This document shows, one piece after another, positions 1 to 4,965 of a stretch of 7,551 nt of DNA. The notes beneath the pieces were generated by a model. The model did no database searches, was not told where the DNA came from, and saw only the letters and a program-made list of their open reading frames with translations. This DNA is from Propionibacteriaceae bacterium (GTDB taxonomy: Bacteria > Actinomycetota > Actinomycetes > Propionibacteriales > Propionibacteriaceae), in contig JAJTCL010000244.1 of assembly GCA_021323255.1 (NCBI GenBank), positions 1 to 7,551 on the forward strand, in the 5' to 3' direction. The position numbers and the translations under genes were made by a program. The stretch's first letter is position 1. Each line of letters opens with the position of its first letter.

Positions 1-71
1 CAGAGCCGACATCAGTCGAGACCGGCGCTGCCGCACCAGCGCCGGCGGAGCCGTCGGGACAGGAGGGCTGA
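1..71 (+). CDS. rpsC: 30S ribosomal protein S3, C-terminal end (partial)
   Basis: Only the last 22 codons and the TGA stop (69-71) are in the window; the reading frame begins at position 3. They encode a low-complexity Glu/Ala/Pro-rich tail (about EPTSVETGAAAPAPAEPSGQ, then EG). Such disordered tails are common at the end of actinobacterial S3, outside the folded KH domains. The assignment rests mainly on position: in the S10 operon rpsC immediately precedes rplP, and here the stop is 3 nt before the rplP start. The rplP ribosome binding site (AGGAGG, 61-66) lies inside this coding tail, which suggests translational coupling. The visible part holds no diagnostic S3 motif, so identity is inferred from synteny and composition. 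Confidence 0.8.
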   Translation, partial: EPTSVETGAAAPAPAEPSGQEG

Positions 72-74
72 GCT

Positions 75-494
75 GTGTTGGTCCCCCGCAAGATCAAATT
101 CCGCAAGCAGCACCACCCCAGGCGAACCGGTGCGGCCAAAGGCGGCACCAGGCTTGCCTTTGGCGAGTACGGCATCCAGGCGCTGGAGGGTGGCTACCTG
201 ACCAATCGCCAGATCGAGTCCGCGCGTATCGCCATGACTCGCCACATCAGGCGTGGCGGCAAAGTCTGGATCAATGTTTATCCCGACCGACCGCTGACCA
301 AGAAGCCGGCCGAGACCCGAATGGGTTCCGGCAAGGGTTCGCCAGAGTGGTGGATCGCCAACATCAAGCCCGGCCGGGTCATGTTCGAACTCTCCGGAGT
401 CAGTGAGGATGTGGCCCGCGAAGCCATGCGACTGGCAATTCACAAGCTGCCGATGAAGGCGCGTTTCATCAAGCGTGAGGCAGGTGAGGTCTGA
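75..494 (+). CDS. rplP: 50S ribosomal protein L16
   Basis: Encodes 139 residues, close to the usual L16 length of 136-140. L16 sits near the A site and peptidyl transferase centre of the large subunit and helps position the acceptor arm of tRNA. The N-terminus MLVPRKIKFRKQHHPRRTG is the classic L16 opening. The central RMGSGKGSPEWW stretch (about residues 82-93) matches the family's RMGkGKG signature. The start is GTG at 75, giving M-L-V-P as in relatives; AGGAGG at 61-66 sits 8 nt upstream. The stop TGA (492-494) overlaps the rpmC ATG by one base (TGATG). Nothing unusual is visible. Confidence 0.98.
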   Translation: MLVPRKIKFRKQHHPRRTGAAKGGTRLAFGEYGIQALEGGYLTNRQIESARIAMTRHIRRGGKVWINVYPDRPLTKKPAETRMGSGKGSPEWWIANIKPGRVMFELSGVSEDVAREAMRLAIHKLPMKARFIKREAGEV

Positions 495-733
495 TGGCAA
501 AGGCTGCCACCGCAGCGGAGCTTCGCGCACTGAGTCGTAGCGAACTCGATACCAAGGTGATCGAGCTGAAGGAGGAGCTGTTCACGCTCCGGTTTCAGGC
601 GGCCACCGGGCAGCTCGAATCGCACGGCCGGCTCCGCGCCGTACGCAAGGACATCGCCCGGATCTACACGGTGTTGACCGAGCGCGAACTCGGGATCATC
701 GAGGATCCGGACGCTCAGGAGGTTGAGGAATGA
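494..733 (+). CDS. rpmC: 50S ribosomal protein L29
   Basis: Encodes 79 residues, typical of actinobacterial L29, which carries a short acidic tail beyond the roughly 63-residue E. coli form. L29 is a two-helix protein beside L23 at the exit of the peptide tunnel, where nascent-chain factors dock. Visible family features are the ELRALSRSELDTKVIELKEELFTLRFQ helix (about residues 9-35) and RLRAVRKDIARIYTVLTERE (about residues 46-65). The C-terminus is acidic (EDPDAQEVEE). Start ATG 494 overlaps the rplP stop by 1 nt with a GGTGAGG site just upstream. Its stop TGA (731-733) overlaps the rpsQ start as ATGA, indicating coupled translation. Confidence 0.97.
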   Translation: MAKAATAAELRALSRSELDTKVIELKEELFTLRFQAATGQLESHGRLRAVRKDIARIYTVLTERELGIIEDPDAQEVEE

Positions 734-1071
734 CAGAGAAAGCGACCGAGCATGTTGAAGACCCTTCGACAGGCTCAGGGCACATCGAGCAGCGCGGGCA
801 AGCTGATGCGCCCGGCGCAGACCGCGGACGACGCAAGGTCCGCGAGGGCTACGTGATCAGCGACAAGATGGACAAGACGGTCGTTGTCGCGGTCGAAGAC
901 CGCGTCAAGCACCGTCTCTACGGCAAGGTGGTACGTCAGACCAGCCGGCTCAAGGCGCACGACGAACAGAACAGTGCCGCCCTTGGCGACCGGGTACGCG
1001 TGATGGAGACCCGACCGCTGAGCGCCACCAAGCGCTGGCGCCTGGTCGAAGTACTGGAGAAAGCCAAGTAA
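730..1071 (+). CDS. rpsQ: 30S ribosomal protein S17 with repeat-bearing N-terminal extension
   Basis: Encodes 113 residues. The S17 OB-fold domain spans about residues 34-113: RRKVREGYVISDKMDKTVVV, then RVKHRLYGKVV, then the METRPLSATKRWRLVEVLEKAK signature end. S17 is a primary 16S rRNA binder in the body of the 30S subunit. The E. coli protein is about 84 residues, so about 33 residues are extra here. Actinobacteria often extend S17 (the M. tuberculosis protein is also long), so length alone is not alarming. Residues 11-17 (DPSTGSG) are encoded by a dispersed-type palindromic repeat at 762-780. ATG 730 is well supported: AGGAGG at 717-722 is 7 nt upstream and the start overlaps the rpmC stop as ATGA. 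No alternative in-frame start precedes the domain with a good site, so the repeat is probably translated. Confidence 0.96.
   Translation: MTEKATEHVEDPSTGSGHIEQRGQADAPGADRGRRKVREGYVISDKMDKTVVVAVEDRVKHRLYGKVVRQTSRLKAHDEQNSAALGDRVRVMETRPLSATKRWRLVEVLEKAK
762..780. repeat. REP-like short palindromic repeat inside rpsQ
   Basis: The 19-mer CCCTTCGACAGGCTCAGGG has CCCT/AGGG ends as inverted arms with an imperfect interior. I recognise it, and its complement CCCTGAGCCTGTCGAAGGG, as a short dispersed repeat common in many high-GC bacterial genomes. It is usually intergenic, and when translated gives PSTGSG-, PFDxLR- or VPExVEG-type peptides. Here it reads in frame as PSTGSG in the non-conserved N-terminal extension of S17. 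Family membership is from memory; copy number in this genome cannot be judged from one window. Confidence 0.75.
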
Positions 1072-1085
1072 CACATGGTGGGCCT

Positions 1086-1138
1086 CCGGGGTCTGGGGCG
1101 GAGCCCCGGCGGGGGTCCACGGGGGCAGAGCCCCCGTG
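1086..1138. repeat. GC-rich double-hairpin repeat in the rpsQ-rplN gap
   Basis: The 91-bp gap between rpsQ and rplN is dominated by two adjacent inverted repeats. The first is CCGGGG (1086-1091) against CCCCGG (1104-1109), with a nested alternative GGGGC-GGA-GCCCC (1095-1107). The second is a perfect 9-bp stem, CACGGGGGC (1118-1126) and GCCCCCGTG (1130-1138), with the loop AGA. The wording (gggtctggggcggagcccc) resembles dispersed GC-rich intergenic repeats I know from Streptomyces and other actinobacteria. There is no T-run after either stem, so an ordinary intrinsic terminator is unlikely, as it should be in the middle of an essential operon. It may stabilise or pause the transcript. Confidence 0.7.
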
Positions 1139-1162
1139 TGTGTCTGAGAAGGAAGAGCAGAG

Positions 1163-1531
1163 ATGATCCAGCAGGAGTCGCGGCTCAAGGTCGCCGACAA
1201 CACCGGTGCCAAGGAAATCTTGTGCATCCGGGTGCTCGGTGGATCAGGTCGCCGATACGCAGGCATCGGCGACATCATCGTCGCAACCGTCAAGGACGCC
1301 ATCCCGGGTGGAAACGTCAAGAAAGGCGAGATCGTCAAGGCGGTAGTGGTACGGACCGCGAAGGAGCGTCGGCGTGCCGACGGCTCGTACATCAAATTCG
1401 ACGAGAATGCCGCGGTGATCTTGAGGCCCGACGGCGAACCTCGCGGCACTCGTATCTTCGGCCCAGTTGGCCGCGAGCTGCGCGAGAAGCGCTTCATGCG
1501 CATCATCTCGCTCGCACCGGAGGTGATCTGA
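1163..1531 (+). CDS. rplN: 50S ribosomal protein L14
   Basis: Encodes 122 residues, the standard L14 length. L14 binds 23S rRNA and contributes to the intersubunit bridge with 16S helix 44; it also contacts L19. The sequence is conserved throughout: MIQQESRLKVADNTGAKEIL at the start, then RRYAGIGDIIVATVKDAIPGG, VKAVVVRTAKERRRADGSYI, and the closing REKRFMRIISLAPEVI. The start ATG is preceded by an AAGGAAG site around 1149-1155. It is separated from rpsQ by the 91-nt repeat-filled gap, so unlike its neighbours it must initiate independently of the upstream stop. Its stop lies 3 nt before rplX. Confidence 0.98.
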   Translation: MIQQESRLKVADNTGAKEILCIRVLGGSGRRYAGIGDIIVATVKDAIPGGNVKKGEIVKAVVVRTAKERRRADGSYIKFDENAAVILRPDGEPRGTRIFGPVGRELREKRFMRIISLAPEVI

Positions 1532-1534
1532 ACC

Positions 1535-1945
1535 ATGCCCGAAAAGAGCACTGCCAAGAAGACTCAAGCCAAACTGCACATTCGCAAGGGCGATCGCGTC
1601 AAGGTGATCAACGGTAAGGATCGTGGACTGGTTGGTGAGGTGATCGCGGTGTACCCCGAGCGCAATCGGGTGACTGTCGCCGGGGTGAACATCGTCAAGC
1701 GGCATCTCCGCGATACCTCCGCTCAGCCGCAGGCCAGGCAAACCACCAAGGGCGGCATCGTCTCCTCGGAGGCGCCGATCCACGCCTCAAACGTGCAGCT
1801 GGTTGTCAAGAACTCTGAGGGTGAGGAAGTCGTCACGCGGATCGGCTACGACCGGGTCGAGGTGACGAAACGTCGCCCGGACGGCTCTGAGTACAAGTCG
1901 ACCCGCAGCGTACGGATCGCTCGAGTGACCGGAGAGGAAGTCTGA
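1535..1945 (+). CDS. rplX: 50S ribosomal protein L24
   Basis: Encodes 136 residues, longer than the roughly 104-residue E. coli L24. L24 is an early assembly-initiating protein binding the 5' part of 23S rRNA near the tunnel exit. The KOW motif is clear at about residues 17-52 (KGDRVKVINGKDRGLVGEVI, then AVYPERNRVTVAGVN), followed by IVKRHLR and KGGIVSSEAPIHASNVQLV. The extra length is an added C-terminal segment (VEVTKRRPDGSEYKSTRSVR onward). The start ATG 1535 has an excellent GGAGGTGAT site at 1519-1527, 7 nt upstream and inside the end of rplN. The stop TGA overlaps the rplE ATG by one base. Confidence 0.97.
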   Translation: MPEKSTAKKTQAKLHIRKGDRVKVINGKDRGLVGEVIAVYPERNRVTVAGVNIVKRHLRDTSAQPQARQTTKGGIVSSEAPIHASNVQLVVKNSEGEEVVTRIGYDRVEVTKRRPDGSEYKSTRSVRIARVTGEEV

Positions 1946-2535
1946 TGACGACCGAGACCACTGAGCGCCCAGCCGCGGGCTCGGGGCACAACCTTCCCAG
2001 GCTCCAGCAGCGCTACCGAGATGAGGTCGTGCCGGCCCTGCGGGAAGAGTTCCAGATCTCCAACGTGATGCAGATTCCCAATCTGGTCAAGATCGTGGTG
2101 AACATGGGCGTAGGGGAGGCGGCTCGCGACTCCAAGCTGATTGAAGGCGCGGTTCGCGATCTGGCGACGATCACCGGGCAGAAGCCAGTCGTCACCAAGG
2201 CCCGCAGGTCCATTGCGCAGTTCAAGCTGCGGGAAGGCATGACCATCGGGGCGCACGTCACCCTCCGCGGCACGCGAATGTGGGAATTCGCCGACCGCCT
2301 GCTGACGCTCGCACTGCCACGCATTCGTGACTTCCGCGGCCTCTCGCCCAAGCAATTCGACGGCAGGGGCAACTACACCTTTGGTCTCACCGAGCAGGTC
2401 ATGTTCCACGAGATCAACCAAGACAAGATCGACCGGATCCGCGGTATGGACATCACCTTCGTCACCACCGCGACCAACGACGACGAGGGCCGGGCGCTGC
2501 TGCGTCACCTGGGCTTCCCGTTCCGGGCGAACTGA
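1945..2535 (+). CDS. rplE: 50S ribosomal protein L5
   Basis: Encodes 196 residues; E. coli L5 is 179, and the surplus is a short N-terminal extension (MTTETTERPAAGSGHN) before the conserved LQQRYRDEVVPALREEF. L5 binds 5S rRNA and forms part of the central protuberance and an intersubunit bridge contacting P-site tRNA. Conserved blocks are QIPNLVKIVVNMGVGEA (about residues 43-59), ATITGQKPVVTKARRSIAQF, LREGMTIGAHVTLRG, and the closing MDITFVTTATNDDEGRALLR with LGFPF. Start ATG 1945 overlaps the rplX stop (TGATG), with GGAGAGGAAG immediately upstream. The rplX-rplE overlap is where E. coli carries its S8 autoregulatory site; I could not recognise a comparable structure here. Confidence 0.98.
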   Translation: MTTETTERPAAGSGHNLPRLQQRYRDEVVPALREEFQISNVMQIPNLVKIVVNMGVGEAARDSKLIEGAVRDLATITGQKPVVTKARRSIAQFKLREGMTIGAHVTLRGTRMWEFADRLLTLALPRIRDFRGLSPKQFDGRGNYTFGLTEQVMFHEINQDKIDRIRGMDITFVTTATNDDEGRALLRHLGFPFRAN

Positions 2536-2548
2536 GAAGGAGGAGACC

Positions 2549-2734
2549 ATGGCCAAAACAGCGCTCAGAGTGAAGCAGGCGCGCAAGCCCAAGTTCGGCG
2601 TACGCGCCTATACCCGATGCCAGAAATGCGGCCGGCCCAAGGCGGTCTACCGCAAATTCGGCTTGTGTCGGATCTGTCTGCGGGAGATGGCGCACAAGGG
2701 CGAGCTGCCCGGTATCACGAAATCGTCGTGGTGA
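2549..2734 (+). CDS. rpsZ: 30S ribosomal protein S14, zinc-binding (type Z)
   Basis: Encodes 61 residues (MAKTALRVKQARKPKFGVRA onward, ending TKSSW), exactly the length of the short zinc-containing S14 class. Four cysteines, C24-x2-C27 and C40-x2-C43, form the zinc knuckle. S14 is a late-assembling protein of the 30S head. In several actinobacteria a zinc-free paralogue under Zur control replaces this form in zinc starvation; nothing in this window shows whether one exists here. The start ATG 2549 is set by a near-perfect AAGGAGG at 2537-2543, 5 nt upstream and right after the rplE stop. The following junction to rpsH is abnormal (see rpsH). Confidence 0.98.
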   Translation: MAKTALRVKQARKPKFGVRAYTRCQKCGRPKAVYRKFGLCRICLREMAHKGELPGITKSSW

Positions 2735-2779
2735 TTTGAATGCTTGATTCATCTCTCATCGTCGCTGCGATCGGGGCCA

Positions 2780-2811
2780 GTCGTCGGACTCGGCCGAGTC
2801 AGGCCGACGGC
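2780..2811. other. Hairpin in the rpsZ-rpsH junction
   Basis: A perfect 12-bp palindrome, ACTCGGCCGAGT (2788-2799), is flanked by CGTCGG (2782-2787) and CCGACG (2804-2809). The outer arms pair with each other if the four bases CAGG (2800-2803) bulge out. The resulting stem is about 10-11 bp with a GGCC loop and one bulge. There is no T-run after it. It lies just upstream of the only plausible rpsH start, GTG 2823. A regulatory or processing role is possible but unproven. Confidence 0.5.
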
Positions 2812-2822
2812 CAGGCTCGTCC

Positions 2823-3203
2823 GTGGGCCGCGCCGCAACGGAGGACCAGGGCCTCAAAGGAACCGGCCTCAACAGAACAGGTCGCCTCAACGGAGTGCAG
2901 ATCGCGGAGATCTTGGCCAACGAGGGCTACATCGCCGGCTACACGGTGGAGGAGCCTGCCGAGGGCCATGTCGGCAAGACACTTTCGATCACTTTGAAGT
3001 ACGGCCAGAACCGGGAACGTTCCATCGCGGGGGTGCGCCGGATCTCCAAACCTGGCCTGCGGGTGTACGCCAAGTCGACCGGCCTACCCAAGGTGCTGGG
3101 CGGGCTCGGCATTGCCATCATCTCGACGTCTCAGGGTCTGCTGACCGACAGGCAGGCGCACAACAACCGCGTGGGCGGCGAAGTCGTCGCCTACGTCTGG
3201 TGA
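2823..3203 (+). CDS. rpsH: 30S ribosomal protein S8 with atypical, non-homologous N-terminus
   Basis: S8 is a primary 16S rRNA binder (central domain, helices 21 and 25) and in E. coli the repressor of the spc operon. From about residue 27 the match is excellent: IAEILANEGYIAGYTVEE, RERSIAGVRRISKPGLRVYA, LGGLGIAIISTSQGLLTDRQ, and the closing GGEVVAYVW. The family's near-invariant first 30 or so residues (DPIADMLTRIRNAN, then MP-SK-K) are missing. The N-terminus here reads MGRAATEDQGLKGTGLNRTG and resembles no S8 I know. The frame is open back to a TGA at 2745-2747. The only usable starts are GTG 2823 (126 residues, versus about 130 normally), which lacks a clear Shine-Dalgarno, and GTG 2895, which would give a truncated protein. 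Other frames do not contain the missing segment. Possibilities: a genuine variant, a local recombination or assembly fault, or a defective copy with an intact rpsH elsewhere. Gene identity is secure; the start is not. Confidence 0.8.
   Translation: MGRAATEDQGLKGTGLNRTGRLNGVQIAEILANEGYIAGYTVEEPAEGHVGKTLSITLKYGQNRERSIAGVRRISKPGLRVYAKSTGLPKVLGGLGIAIISTSQGLLTDRQAHNNRVGGEVVAYVW
2850..2890 (+). repeat. Short degenerate in-frame repeat at the 5' end of rpsH
   Basis: GCCTCAA occurs three times, at 2851, 2866 and 2884. The periods are 15 and 18 nt, both multiples of three. Copies one and two, GGCCTCAAAGGAACCGG and GGCCTCAACAGAACAGG, match at 14 of 17 positions. Translated in the rpsH frame they give the echo GLKGT-GLNRTG-RLNG immediately before the conserved IAEIL. 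The repeat occupies the place where S8 normally has its first strand, so it may be the result of local duplication. Confidence 0.55.
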
Positions 3204-3228
3204 CTGGCGGAACGAGGAGGTTGGAGAA

Positions 3229-3771
3229 GTGTCACGCATTGGCAGGCTGCCGGTAGAGATTCCGGCCGGCGTCGAGGTGACCGTCGACGGGCAGCTGGTC
3301 AAAGTCCTCGGCCCTAAAGGCACGCTCGAGCACCGGGTGGCGGAACCGATCAAGGTGGCGCGCGGTGAGAACGGCGAGCTGCAGGTCACCCGGCCCGATG
3401 ACGAGCGGGTGAGCAAGTCGCTGCACGGCCTGACGCGCACTTTGGTCGCCAACATGGTGACCGGTGTCACGACTGGCTACGAGAAGCGGCTGGAGATCGT
3501 CGGCGTCGGCTACCGCGTCGTTTCGAGGGGTCCGACGGAGCTGGAGTTCGCGCTCGGATACAGCCATCCGGTCAAGGTGATCGCGCCGGAGGGCATCACT
3601 TTCAACGTGGACACGCCGACCCGTTTCTCGGTGCTCGGTATCGACAAACAGCGGGTGGGTGAGGTTGCGGCGAACATCCGCAAGCTCCGCAAGCCCGAAC
3701 CGTACAAGGGCAAGGGCGTCCGGTACGCGGGCGAGAGAGTTCGCCGCAAGGTTGGAAAGGCTGGTAAGTGA
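3229..3771 (+). CDS. rplF: 50S ribosomal protein L6
   Basis: Encodes 180 residues, the usual L6 length. L6 has two related domains (roughly residues 1-82 and 83-170) and lies by the sarcin-ricin loop region and the factor-binding stalk base. Conserved blocks are MSRIGRLPVEIPAGVEVTV, VLGPKGTLEHRV, SLHGLTRTLVANMVTGVTTG, RLEIVGVGYRV, and the C-terminal RNA-binding signature KPEPYKGKGVRYAGERVRRK. The start is GTG 3229, with GAGGAGG at 3214-3220, 8 nt upstream, placed after the rpsH stop with a 25-nt gap. It ends TGA 3769-3771, where the next gene begins almost immediately. Confidence 0.98.
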   Translation: MSRIGRLPVEIPAGVEVTVDGQLVKVLGPKGTLEHRVAEPIKVARGENGELQVTRPDDERVSKSLHGLTRTLVANMVTGVTTGYEKRLEIVGVGYRVVSRGPTELEFALGYSHPVKVIAPEGITFNVDTPTRFSVLGIDKQRVGEVAANIRKLRKPEPYKGKGVRYAGERVRRKVGKAGK

Positions 3772-3773
3772 CG

Positions 3774-4157
3774 ATGGCGGTCTCGCTTTCTCAACACAAG
3801 CGCATGTCGTCCAGAAGCGCATCGCGACTGCGCCGGCAAGTTCGGGTGCGTAAGAAGGTCTTTGGTGCTCCCGAGCGTCCGCGGCTGGTGGTGACTCGCT
3901 CAGCGCGGCACATCTCCGCGCAGGTCATCGACGACACACAGGGCCGTACCCTCGCCGCTGCCTCCACCATGGAGGCAGCGCTGCGGGCAGCGGCCGGGGA
4001 CAAGTCTGAGAAGGCCAAGCAGGTTGGCGGCCTGGTCGCCGAACGCGCCAAGGCAGCCGGCATCGAAAGCGTGGTCTTCGACCGTGCTGGATACAAGTAC
4101 CACGGACGCGTTGCGGCCCTGGCAGACGGTGCCCGCGAAGGCGGGCTGGGATTCTGA
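3774..4157 (+). CDS. rplR: 50S ribosomal protein L18
   Basis: Encodes 127 residues from ATG 3774 (MAVSLSQHKRMSSR onward), with a basic N-terminal tail and then RVRKKVFGAPERPRLVVTRS, AQVIDDTQGRTLAAAS, and the closing ESVVFDRAGYKYHGRVAALA. L18 binds 5S rRNA with L5 in the central protuberance. The start is ambiguous. GTG 3768 overlaps the rplF stop as GTGA and sits 7 nt after GGAAAGG (3754-3760), adding two residues. ATG 3774 gives the M-A-V-S-L opening I associate with actinobacterial L18, but with a longer 13-nt spacing. The coding sequence contains a perfect 11-bp inverted repeat (3956-3980). Confidence 0.96.
   Translation: MAVSLSQHKRMSSRSASRLRRQVRVRKKVFGAPERPRLVVTRSARHISAQVIDDTQGRTLAAASTMEAALRAAAGDKSEKAKQVGGLVAERAKAAGIESVVFDRAGYKYHGRVAALADGAREGGLGF
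3956..3980. repeat. Perfect 11-bp inverted repeat within rplR
   Basis: CGCTGCCTCCA (3956-3966) and TGGAGGCAGCG (3970-3980) are exact reverse complements separated by three bases. They encode the L18 segment around AASTMEAA. The core GCCTCCACCATGGAGGC follows partly from the conserved amino acids. The outer pairs depend on the alanine codons chosen, giving an unusually strong hairpin for coding sequence. No function is evident. Confidence 0.6.
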
Positions 4158-4185
4158 GAAGGCAAGGAACGGAAGGTAGATCGAA

Positions 4186-4782
4186 TTGACTGGAACCCAG
4201 CGCCGCACCGGCGGTGCCGGTGGGGATCGTCGCGGCCGTGATGATCGTCGTGGCCAAGCTGCGGAGAAGAGCAACTACATCGAACGCGTGGTCGCGATCA
4301 ACCGGGTGGCCAAGGTCGTCAAGGGCGGTCGACGGTTCAGCTTCACCGCACTCGTCGTCGTGGGTGATGGCGATGGCACGGTCGGCGTCGGCTACGGCAA
4401 GGCCAAGGAGGTTCCGGCGGCCATAGCCAAAGGTGTTGAGGAGGCTAAGAAGCACTTCTTCAACGTGCCGCGGATCCAAGGCACCATCCCGCACCCGGTG
4501 CAGGGGGAGAAGGCCGCTGGTGTCGTACTGCTCCGGCCGGCCTCGCCAGGTACTGGCGTGATTGCCGGCGGTTCGGCTCGGGCGGTACTGGAGTGCGCCG
4601 GCGTACGCGACGTGCTTGCGAAGTCACTCGGCTCCGCCAACGCCATCAATGTGGTGCACGCGACGGTGGCTGCGCTGCAAAGTCTCGAACAGCCTGAGTC
4701 GGTGGCCAAGCGTCGCGGCAAGGCTGTCGAGGATGTGGCACCGGCGGCGCTGCTGAGGGCGCGCGAGACGGTGGGCTCGTGA
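4186..4782 (+). CDS. rpsE: 30S ribosomal protein S5
   Basis: Encodes 198 residues; E. coli S5 is 167, and the surplus is a Gly/Arg-rich N-terminal tail (residues 1-27), usual in actinobacteria. S5 is at the mRNA entry channel and affects decoding accuracy and helicase activity. The S5 signature is at about residues 47-90 (KGGRRFSFTALVVVGDGDGT, GVGYGKAKEVPAAIAKGVEE), followed by VLLRPASPGTGVIAGG and VLAKSLGSANAINVVHAT. The start is TTG at 4186, the only start that includes the tail; GGAAGG at 4171-4176 is 9 nt upstream. The stop TGA (4780-4782) overlaps the rpmD ATG by one base. Confidence 0.97.
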   Translation: MTGTQRRTGGAGGDRRGRDDRRGQAAEKSNYIERVVAINRVAKVVKGGRRFSFTALVVVGDGDGTVGVGYGKAKEVPAAIAKGVEEAKKHFFNVPRIQGTIPHPVQGEKAAGVVLLRPASPGTGVIAGGSARAVLECAGVRDVLAKSLGSANAINVVHATVAALQSLEQPESVAKRRGKAVEDVAPAALLRARETVGS

Positions 4783-4964
4783 TGACCCAGCTGAAGATTC
4801 GCCAGGTGCGTAGCGCGGTCGGGGGCAGGCAGAACCAGCGGGACACGCTGCGGACCTTGGGTTTGAAGCGGGTCGGCGACGAGTCGGTCCGCGAGGATCG
4901 GCCCGAGGTTCGAGGCATGATCAAGACGGTTACCCATCTGGTGGCCGTGGAGGAGGTCGACTGA
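4782..4964 (+). CDS. rpmD: 50S ribosomal protein L30
   Basis: Encodes 60 residues, the standard length. L30 is a small peripheral protein of the large subunit. MTQLKIRQVRSAVGGRQNQR and TLRTLGLKRVGDESVREDRP are the typical opening and signature, and it ends with HLVAVEEVD. The ATG at 4782 overlaps the rpsE stop as TGATG; GTG at 4779 would add only one residue. The upstream site is weak, so translation probably depends on ribosomes finishing rpsE. The gap to rplO is a single base. Confidence 0.96.
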   Translation: MTQLKIRQVRSAVGGRQNQRDTLRTLGLKRVGDESVREDRPEVRGMIKTVTHLVAVEEVD

Positions 4965-4965
4965 C

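Noticed and set aside
1118..1138. Intrinsic terminator after rpsQ
   Set aside because: The stem is strong, but no T-run follows, and termination in the middle of an essential operon is implausible. It is listed as a repeat instead.
775..1557. 260-codon minus-strand open frame opposite rpsQ-rplN
   Set aside because: It is antisense to two clearly conserved r-protein genes, has no family features, and is typical of GC-rich antisense frames.
1075..1617. Long + strand open frame starting just after rpsQ
   Set aside because: It overlaps rplN and the start of rplX in another frame, begins with a translation of the GC-rich repeat, and is Arg/Gly-rich as expected of a shadow frame.
1900..2000. E. 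coli-like S8 autoregulatory site at the rplX-rplE boundary
   Set aside because: The genes overlap by one base, and I could not recognise the helix-with-internal-loop structure that mimics the 16S rRNA site.
2740..2997. + strand frame from ATG 2740 as a separate small gene or as the true rpsH start with a frameshift
   Set aside because: Its translation has no S8 features and no clear ribosome binding site, and it runs through conserved rpsH sequence out of frame.
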